A stretch of 64,000 bases of DNA from Clytia hemisphaerica (lineage: Eukaryota; Cnidaria; Hydrozoa; Leptothecata; Clytiidae): positions 1 through 64,000 of the forward strand of contig CACVBU010000893.1 in NCBI GenBank assembly GCA_902728285.1. The letters run 5' to 3'. Below the pieces are notes generated by a model. It made no database searches. It had not been told where the DNA came from and saw only the letters and a program-made list of their open reading frames with translations. Made by a program: the position numbers and the translations under genes. Shown here in pieces: positions 58,801 through 64,000 of the stretch. Within the stretch, counting starts at the first letter, position 1. Every line of letters begins with the position of its first letter.

Positions 58801-61800
58801 CAAATGTGGTAAATTTGCGAAAAGAGCCATTTTACTTAGACGCTTAGACCTCTATTAACTACAATGAAGTCTCCATAATCCGAACACGGGGAGCACAAAT
58901 TGGTTCGAGTTAAGATTCCTATTGATTTTACTCCTCTGTAATTTCAATATGGTATATGATTTATTTGTCCTATCACGTTCATTTCATTCTTTCTCCAGAC
59001 ATAAACGAATGCAAAGAAGTGAAGAACATTTGCAGTGGTTCTGGTGAACGTTGTGTTAACACACTTGGTGCTTATCAATGTTTCTGCAAATCAGGCTTCA
59101 AACAAAATCAAATCTCCAAAACATGTGAAGGTTTGTTTGTTACTTTCATCATAGACAGAAGAAAGATTCTCCTCTCAATGGTTTCATAACACATTTCCTT
59201 GCTTTTGTAAAATTGCCTCAAATTTACCCCTCCTTTTGAAGATGATATACCACGTCTGGTGCTCCAAAAATCTGTTACGAACGAGGTAAATTATGAAAGT
59301 TCTGACCTTGCTGTTCAAATTAATGAGGTTTCTTTGAATCAAGTATTGTTTTAGTGTTTTGTAATTATACTTTTTTCGAAAGGACTCCCTTTTGAGAGAA
59401 ACTTCGGTCTCAATACAGATACACAATAGTGTTAGACAGGCGTAATGTTATTTTCGGTAAAAATGATAATAGATCCATTTGTACACCCCTTTCTCACAGA
59501 CCCACTGCTTCCCAATGGAAAAATTGGCCGAAATATCGTCCCCAGCGGAAAATCACCCTTCAATTTTTATCCCCACAGCCTGAAAAAATACTACCGGGTC
59601 TGTGAGAAGGGGGTGTATTTGTAGACACTTCGAAATTTCCTTTCAGATATAAATGAATGTACGAATCGAGCTCGATTATGCGCTCACAAATGCTACAATC
59701 TGATTGGTGGATATCAATGCGCATGTCACAAAGGATTCAAGCTCCACTCGAATAAAAGAAGTTGTTTAGGTAAACTTTTTTTTATAAGAACCGCAGTATT
59801 TTTTTCAAAACTTGATTCTCAAACTGTTCTCAGATTACTTTACTTTTAGGAAAATATTGATGCATTTTACACTTGTTTAATACCTTTAGGGAAGAAATTT
59901 TGTCGGATTTATTTCCCCAAATATGCGCTATTTTAGGCATTTACTCCTTGACGTCCCATCAGCGAAATTTGGTTCTCTCCGGAACGATATTTTCGTCTAC
60001 CGGTAGTTTTCATTGAAGACCTAATTCAAAAAATGAAAAGATAGAGCTTTGAAAGAGCTTTCCAATGGTACCAAACATTAAGGGTTTAGCTATCACCAAA
60101 GCCGAAATATTCCGATTCTGATCAAAGTTTAAGCATTGAAAAATCTTAAAAATACGATTCTTTAGCTTTTTGAGAACATCAAGGGGTTAAAACTTTTTTT
60201 TCTTATTTTAATAGGTTTTTTTTTGGCTATACATAAACTTAATCCACCAAATTAGATTCCCGCTAAATTTAATTTTTTAAGCCATCCACCAAATTAATTT
60301 CCCGCCAAATTGAATTTCCTTAAAGTACTACTTTGTTCCTTGGTTCCTTAAATTGCTTTAATTTAAACTCATTGTTCTTGTGAAAAGAGATGTGTAGGTG
60401 AATAGAACAAAGTTTAATGATACAATTTCAAAGGTACCGATACCTAAATTTTTCTGAATGTCAAATAACAGAATTTCTAGAATGGGGAAATTTGTGCTAA
60501 TTTTTTGTAAAGAAAAGACTACCCAAAATTTTCGTTTTTGAGTTAATGAAGAATATAAAGTTGCGATAAATCCACCAAAAACAATTGGCGGATGGCTGAA
60601 AAAGTTTTTTCATAGGGAATTTAATTTGGCGGATTAAGGAAAAAGCTAATTTTGACGAGAATTTAATTTGGCGGATGACGGATTTTTGAATCCGAAATCA
60701 GGGTGAAAACATTGATATGGGGGGTAAATTGTGAAAAATCGGTCATAAAAAAAGAAAAAAAAATTAAATTTGACGGGAATTAAATTTGGCGGATGGCCGA
60801 AAAAAATTTAATTTTGCGGGTTTCAGACAAATCCGCCAAATTTTCTTCCTTTAAGCATGAAGGTAATAAAGATATAGATGGAGAGAAAGTGTCTCGACCT
60901 AAATGATCGTTGAAATATATTATAAATCTATTCAAAGCGGCTTTTCTTTGATGTACCATCATTGGAAGCAAAAAAATCCGAAATGTAAATTTATAAGAAC
61001 AGAAGTGAGAATGTTATCCTGATTGAAGTAAACATTTTATGCAAAAAGTTCTTGTTCAAACGCGATACAAAATAATTTTCTCAAAGTACTTAAGGTTACA
61101 ATGATTTCATATCCAATCCATGTATTTTTGGGCGAACACTGTCCAAATTTTGAGAGTTTCAGCACATTTTCCTTGAAAATCTCTTCATAATAAATAAATC
61201 TTTACGTCTGGAAGGGAGGGGGTTTTCAAATTCTGATGGATGATTAATTAAAAGGTTACCTAATCGTAATATAGAATTCTTTTTTAAATTTATCGATGAT
61301 TTTATGACAGGGGACCCTTAGAAATATAGCATTTTGTGCTTGTTACGGCAAGCTTTTTCTTATTTTGATCAACAAAGCTACTATCTCACAATAGAGTTGT
61401 TAAAAATCCAAAATCTTTTTATTCAGTTTTTTATGAACTTAAATATTCCCATGAATGCACACAAAATTGATCACTTTTTCCCATTGCAATCAAGGAGCCG
61501 TTTGCTTCCGATGATTAGGTACAATGAAATAGTTCATTCTCCATCTATTTCTTATTACCTCCATGCTTTATAGTGTGGTCGTGTTACAAAAATACAGGCT
61601 GTTTGTAGGAAAAAAATAAGATCTAGCTGAAACTTTCTCCAGAGCTTCTCTATAGGATGCTTATACCTCAGGAAAAATTCCCCTAAAATCCCACTGGTGG
61701 AACATCCCTTTTTTGGGACATTTCTATTTTCCCCAGGCAAAATCCTAAGGGCGAAATTTTTTGAAACTTTTTTCCAGACAATATCATGTATACCATTCGA

Positions 61801-64000
61801 AAGCTCTCGAAAAACTATATACAATCCTGGCCAAAATATATTGAGAATTTAGCTTATTTCCTCGTTTTTCAAAATTTGGAATTCGGGCGAGAAAGTCGTT
61901 TTTGGGCTAATTGATAAATTTATTCGAGTATTTCGATTTGGGTGTGGTTAATCGACTTCCAGGCTATATTCTGAGCCCTGTTGGACCATTCTGGGACTTT
62001 TGGATCCTCAGATTCTAAGGTCCTAAGTCTTAAGTCTAATGTTAAAACTCAGAGTTAAAACTCTATTCGTCTAACCTAATTTAGAGCGCTTCCAAAATAC
62101 TTGTGGTTATAAGATTTCGTGGGAATTTCCCTTTTGTCTCAAATATTATGGCCAGGATTGTCTTTGAAAATAAAAATTGCTGATTTCTGCTCTGCGGGGG
62201 GTCTAAAATTACGAGAAAAGCCGAAAAATTTGAAAAAAAACCTTTTTCTGGCCATTTTGAAGCATTTTCGTCGAGTCAAAATCAGTATTTTGTGAAATTT
62301 TTCACTTTTTGTGAAGATCACTTTTACGGAAATCCAAAAATGCCAATATTTCAGAAAATTTTGAACTTTTACTGAGTTTTTGGCTATTAATTTGAAGAAT
62401 GGGACATTTTTAACAGGAAAAAATGCCTCTAGTTTGAAATTAGACCCCCAGCAGAGCAGAATTTAGCATTTTCTATTTTTAAAGACAATCCTGGCCAAAA
62501 TATATTGAGAATTTAGCTTATTTCCTCGTTTTTCAAAATTTGGAATTCGGGCGAGAAAGTCGTTTTTGGGCTAATTGATAAATTTATTCGAGTATTTCGA
62601 TTTGGGTGGGGTTAATTGACTTCCAGGCTATATTCTGAGCCCTGTTGGACCATTCTGGGACTTTTGGATCCTCAGATTCTAAGGTCCTAAGTCTTAAGTC
62701 TAATGTTGAAACTCAGAGTTAAAACTCTATTCGTCTAACCTAATTTAGAGCGCTTCCAAAATACTTGTGGTTATAAGATTTCGTGGGAATTTCCCTTTTG
62801 TCTCAAATATTATGGCCAGGATTGTCTTTGAAAAGAAGACTTTTAAACGCTTATGGCTGATTTCCTTACCTAACTCGAGATATTTCATGCGCAAGTTCCA
62901 CTTTTCGCCACAAAGAAATGTCCCATAAAAGGGATGTTCCACCAGTGGGATTTTAGGGGAATTTTTCCTGAGGCATAACCATCCTATAGAGAAGGTCTGG
63001 AGAAAGTTTCAGCTAGATCATATTGTTTTCCTGTAAATTATGCTAAACGACCACACTATTAAGGTAGTTTAAACCAATGTGCGGGCTATTCATTGATATT
63101 TTCAGACATAGACGAATGTAGAGAGAAAAAGAATGTTTGTGGAAGCAACGATCGTTGTATCAATGTACGGGGTGATTTCATTTGTTTCGCCAACACATGT
63201 CCAATACATTATCGAAAACAAGGGCGAAGGTTCGTAAAATCTTTCATAGGAAATTTATCATCCCTTGTTTTTTTTTTAATCTCATAAACATCTTGTCACA
63301 GACCCTGTTAGAACAATACCCTGAAACTTTCATCTCCACTAAGGTGTTCCAAAAAAGATTAGCAGTACGATTGAGAGCAGTCGAAAAAGAGAATTGCAAT
63401 TTTAGCACTTTCGATTTATTTCATTGGATATTTCGATTTCGGAGGGAATCAGTGGTTTCTAGGCTATATTCGGTGTCTTATTGGAACACTTCGAGCTTTT
63501 CAGTTTTGAGATCCTAAGGCCATGAAAAGTATCCATTCAAAATTATTTTCTTCAACGAGTCATAAATATTTTCTTCGTCAAGAGCGATGTATCAAAATGT
63601 GCGGGGACTTGCTAATTTCTTTGGAACAGACTTAAGGAAAGTCAATGGATTTCTGACCTTGAAAAAATGAAAACCACATCCAACAAGGACATTCCCTTGG
63701 ACATTTAGCACACTCATCTACCTTCATTACTTTCCATACTGACTAAAAAGGTTCTTACCAGATCACTGATGAGACTGATGTAAAAAAACAATTAATGATT
63801 TGACAAACTACCCCTTCTTACATTCCAGCACTTGTAAAAAAGCGTGTCCAACTGGTCAGAACTGTGGAAACCTTCCGTTATACATCCGAAAGTTCATTCG
63901 TTCACGAAGTAGAACAAGTACTTTCCGAATCCCACTCACTGTCAGCACTAGACGCTATGGAGCAGTCACAGATGTTTATTTTGAATTCACACAAGGTAAC
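49829..64000 (+). CDS. Fibulin-1-like extracellular matrix protein (C-terminus beyond window)
   Basis: Exons: 49829-49883, 50423-50624, 50753-50955, 51337-51462, 56572-56715, 57521-57664, 58019-58144, 58999-59130, 59647-59769, 63106-63229 and 63829 to the edge. Phases agree throughout, giving 517 codons so far. Exon 1 is a hydrophobic signal peptide (MVAMNFFFLVLIVCIYNS). Exons 2-3 carry anaphylatoxin-like cysteine patterns (SSCCKEG, TLCCLN, CCECC, ESCCKK). Exon 4 is an EGF module. Exons 5-10 are EGF modules, mostly calcium-binding, starting DINEC, DVDEC, DKNEC, DINEC, DINEC and DIDEC, each encoded by one exon. The last exon opens the fibulin-type C-terminal module (CKKACPTGQNCGNLPLYI to VYFEFTQGN). 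Fibulins bind fibronectin, laminin and basement membrane proteins. At the edge, GTAAC (63996) could be a donor, but the reading frame through GN resembles fibulin-1 and may continue. Confidence 0.93.
51591..52205 (-). CDS. Putative LRAT/NlpC-like papain-fold protein, paralogue 1, nested in fibulin intron 4
   Basis: Starting at ATG 52205 (MAKMKGMYWQ) the minus-strand frame gives 204 residues. An upstream in-frame ATG at 52250 is less likely because the paralogue aligns only from about MYWQSSLYFNPDA. Conserved features shared with the copy at 54283-54858 are LSHDELQSKLASLVD, VWLYTTPLSGWQLTHAL, a following YH and VVLET, FWSLEKN, and YNWLYDNCQDFADRIYDYI. A histidine early and a Cys in an NCxxFA motif late is the order seen in circularly permuted NlpC/P60-LRAT enzymes, so a papain-like acyltransferase or protease-like fold is a reasonable guess, but this is inference. 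Single coding exon, antisense to the host gene. No signal peptide. Confidence 0.7.
   Translation of the reverse strand: MAKMKGMYWQSSLYFNPDADENKGFYLSHDELQSKLASLVDVEENIKEVWLYTTPLSGWQLTHALFYHSYVVLETNKRFWSLEKNLKGLDLQRSKNPNSVKNYCRGQKRPLLLGRSKPSTHKHQWSDLSLKDLFDYLFKKRELGRRYNWLYDNCQDFADRIYDYISINKRDPSHGYFGKPYVTQFNVKQAHRCRGKSRIDKLEY
52302..52959. mobile_element. ACAATCCTGG-family MITE, copy C, split by a later insertion
   Basis: The left end ACAACCATGGTCGAAAT and right end ATATTACAACCATGATTGT are inverted relatives. The body matches the two copies at 61821-62161 and 62485-62825 (TTAGCTTATTTCCTCG-like start, ATTCGGGCGAGAAAGTC, TTTTGGATCCTCAGAT, GAGCGCTT-like segment) with clear divergence. It is interrupted at 52505-52856 by another MITE. 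Without that insert the element is about 300 bp. Older than copies A and B. Confidence 0.8.
52505..52856. mobile_element. Poly-G/poly-C-ended MITE with 7-bp target-site duplication, inserted in MITE copy C
   Basis: The left terminus is CCCC plus a run of 13 G, then TACTTAGG. The right terminus is CCTAGTAC plus a C run and GGG, its inverted counterpart. The direct repeat ATTCTAC lies at 52498-52504 and 52857-52863. The interior repeats phrases like TCTCTCAAAGGGTCCCAAAA several times in slightly different forms, a short-period tandem. No coding capacity. A solo end of the same family is at 36799. Confidence 0.85.
53142..53424. mobile_element. Inverted-repeat element with internal ATGTTTCTTA repeats
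   Basis: The left end TACACGTTTGTTTTTTTTTA then AGAAAC and the right end GTTTCTTAAAA...ACGTGTA are complementary over about 25 bp. Within, ATGTTTCTTA recurs at least five times, often preceded by AGCCTC. Non-coding. No target-site duplication was identified, so its transposon nature is likely but unproven. Confidence 0.55.
54283..54858 (-). CDS. Putative LRAT/NlpC-like papain-fold protein, paralogue 2, nested in fibulin intron 4
   Basis: 191 residues from ATG 54858 (MSPSKKKKGGEWKGKLYF). It is a clear paralogue of the gene at 51591-52205, by eye about two thirds identical over the shared 160 residues. LSHDELQSKLASLVD, LYTTPLSGWQLTHALLYHAY, FWSLEKN, HKHQWSDL and NWLNDNCQDFANRIYDYI are all kept. 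The N-terminus (lysine-rich) and C-terminus (ending SRRVKCV) differ, and paralogue 1 has about 20 extra C-terminal residues. The frame is intact, so both copies are probably functional. They form a tandem pair about 2 kb apart, transcribed opposite to fibulin. Function unknown; the permuted papain-fold assignment is an inference from the His...NCxxFA order. Confidence 0.7.
   Translation of the reverse strand: MSPSKKKKGGEWKGKLYFNPDAKVGKDEGINLSHDELQSKLASLVDIGENINEVWLYTTPLSGWQLTHALLYHAYIVLETNDYFWSLEKNADELVLQRSKVGNNVKEYLHGKKRPVLLLSSKPSQHKHQWSDLRLKNLFDHLFKKRELSKTYNWLNDNCQDFANRIYDYISNNKRDPNQGYFGPSRRVKCV
55443..55798. mobile_element. 356-bp MITE with about 47-bp GC-rich inverted repeats
   Basis: The left arm 55443-55492 (CTCGGGTGAG...CCCAAATATATTTTGC...GCGCACCGC) and right arm 55754-55798 are inverted copies with a few differences. 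The interior is AT-rich and non-coding. Located in fibulin intron 4. Confidence 0.8.
56203..56237 (+). repeat. CAAA microsatellite
   Basis: About eight tandem CAAA units, with CGAA variants at the downstream end, in fibulin intron 4 about 330 bp before exon 5. Confidence 0.9.
56742..57330. mobile_element. MITE with about 100-bp terminal inverted repeats in fibulin intron 5
   Basis: The left arm begins GCGACTTTTTCGTCACTTTT and continues through AATAGGCCTTTT and GCGATGACTGCC to ATCCCTT. The right arm (about 57235-57330) is its inverted, diverged counterpart (AAGGGATGGGGCAGTCG, AAAAAGGCCTATT, AAAAAGTGACGAAAAATCGC). The element starts only 26 bp after the donor of exon 5. Part of its interior resembles 17606-17700. 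Confidence 0.75.
57762..57927. mobile_element. 166-bp fold-back element in fibulin intron 6
   Basis: The two halves are inverted copies over about 75 bp. ATTCTTGATATGCGTAAGTC at the left is matched by GACTTACGCATATCAAGAAT at the right. Further in, GCACCCAAAAAAGCCGG matches the complement of CCGGCTTTTTTAGGGTGT, and TTTGACCTCT matches AGAGGTCAAA. The transcript would form a long hairpin. Non-coding. Confidence 0.8.
59482..59617. mobile_element. 136-bp MITE in fibulin intron 8
   Basis: The inverted ends TACACCCCTTTCTCACAGAC and GTCTGTGAGAAGGGGGTGTA are nearly perfect, 22 bp each with adjoining bases. A possible 4-bp duplication TTTG lies at 59478-59481 and 59618-59621. It ends 29 bp before fibulin exon 9. 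Confidence 0.75.
60241..60845. mobile_element. Inverted-repeat element with repeated TTTGGCGGAT words in fibulin intron 9
   Basis: The left arm (about 60241-60320, CCACCAAATTAATTTCCCGCC) is complementary to the right arm (about 60760-60845, GGGAATTAAATTTGGCGGAT). The word AATTTGGCGGAT is also repeated at about 60622 and 60665, suggesting internal duplications of the arm. No coding frame. Boundaries approximate. Confidence 0.55.
61821..62161 (+). mobile_element. ACAATCCTGG-family MITE, copy A
   Basis: 341 bp with ends ACAATCCTGGCCAAAATAT and ATATTATGGCCAGGATTGT in inverted orientation. Only about three differences from copy B (62485-62825), which has the same length. Lies inside the outer element 61571-63059. 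Confidence 0.85.
62162..62484. mobile_element. Hairpin spacer between MITE copies A and B
   Basis: About 320 bp whose ends are inverted and diverged: TGCTGATTTCTGCTCTGCGG plus GGGGTCTAAAATT at the left, and AATTAGACCCCCAGCAGAGC plus AGAATTTAGCA at the right. It is either another small inverted-repeat element or part of a larger duplicated palindrome. Confidence 0.55.
62485..62825 (+). mobile_element. ACAATCCTGG-family MITE, copy B
   Basis: 341 bp, same orientation and length as copy A, with differences seen at GGGTGGGGTTAATTGAC versus GGGTGTGGTTAATCGAC and one in GTTGAAAC versus GTTAAAAC. Ends ACAATCCTGGCC and GGCCAGGATTGT inverted. Confidence 0.85.
63400..63520 (+). repeat. Diverged fragment of the ACAATCCTGG MITE body
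   Basis: TATTTCGATTTCGG, TTTCTAGGCTATATTC and CTTATTGGAACACTTCGAGC correspond to TATTTCGATTTGGG, TTCCAGGCTATATTC and CTGTTGGACCATTCTGGGAC of copies A and B. The ends are lost or unrecognisable. An old relic in fibulin intron 10. Confidence 0.5.

Larger units (their letters stand above)
61571..63059. mobile_element. Outer MITE with about 145-bp inverted repeats, carrying nested elements
   Basis: The left arm 61571-61728 starts TAGTGTGGTCGT. The right arm 62914-63059 ends ACGACCACACTA and is its inverted copy with only a handful of mismatches over more than 100 bp (for example TTCCCCTAAAATCCCACTGG). TTA flanks both ends (61568-61570 and 63060-63062 region), a possible 3-bp duplication. The interior contains two copies of the ACAATCCTGG MITE and a hairpin spacer. 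Its right end is 46 bp before fibulin exon 10. Confidence 0.8.

Overview
This is a eukaryotic, animal (metazoan) genome window. It has intron-split genes with canonical GT/AG junctions, an AT-rich background, and families found in animals: ATRX with its ADD zinc-finger module, a plakin/GAS2-type cytoskeletal linker, and a fibulin-1-like matrix protein with anaphylatoxin and calcium-binding EGF modules. Moderate introns, many short inverted-repeat transposons, non-LTR retroelement fragments and a Helentron suggest an aquatic invertebrate, cnidarian-like or perhaps another early-branching or tunicate lineage. The species cannot be fixed from sequence alone.

Layout. 1-7036 is repeat-rich and has no recognised host gene: a 124-bp minisatellite, a 5'-truncated non-LTR retroelement on the minus strand, and a 156-bp tandem repeat bounded by short inverted repeats. 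7037-20271 is a complete ATRX orthologue on the plus strand, with 17 coding exons and about 1,893 residues. Its introns hold a piggyBac-like MITE, two small inverted-repeat elements, and an antisense retroelement fragment with a 13-bp target-site duplication. 22354-29553 is a Helentron-type rolling-circle transposon whose replicase carries an N-terminal ubiquitin-specific protease domain. A Pif1 helicase and a C-terminal AP-endonuclease-like domain follow, and the replicase and helicase reading frames are separated by a frameshift.

31342-47613 is a GAS2-domain/spectrin-repeat gene. Its common exons lie at 42966-47613 and are preceded by more than 11 kb in which several separate ATG exons all end in phase 0 at good donors, which looks like a set of alternative first exons. 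49829 to the right edge is a fibulin-1-like gene that runs out of the window in its C-terminal fibulin module. Its introns are crowded with at least eight inverted-repeat elements, some nested inside others. Its largest intron also contains two antisense, apparently intronless paralogues of a possible LRAT/NlpC-like papain-fold family.

The genes do not form one pathway: ATRX is nuclear chromatin remodelling, the GAS2/spectrin protein is an actin-microtubule linker, and fibulin is secreted matrix. What unites the window is the density and nesting of mobile DNA inside otherwise conserved gene structures.
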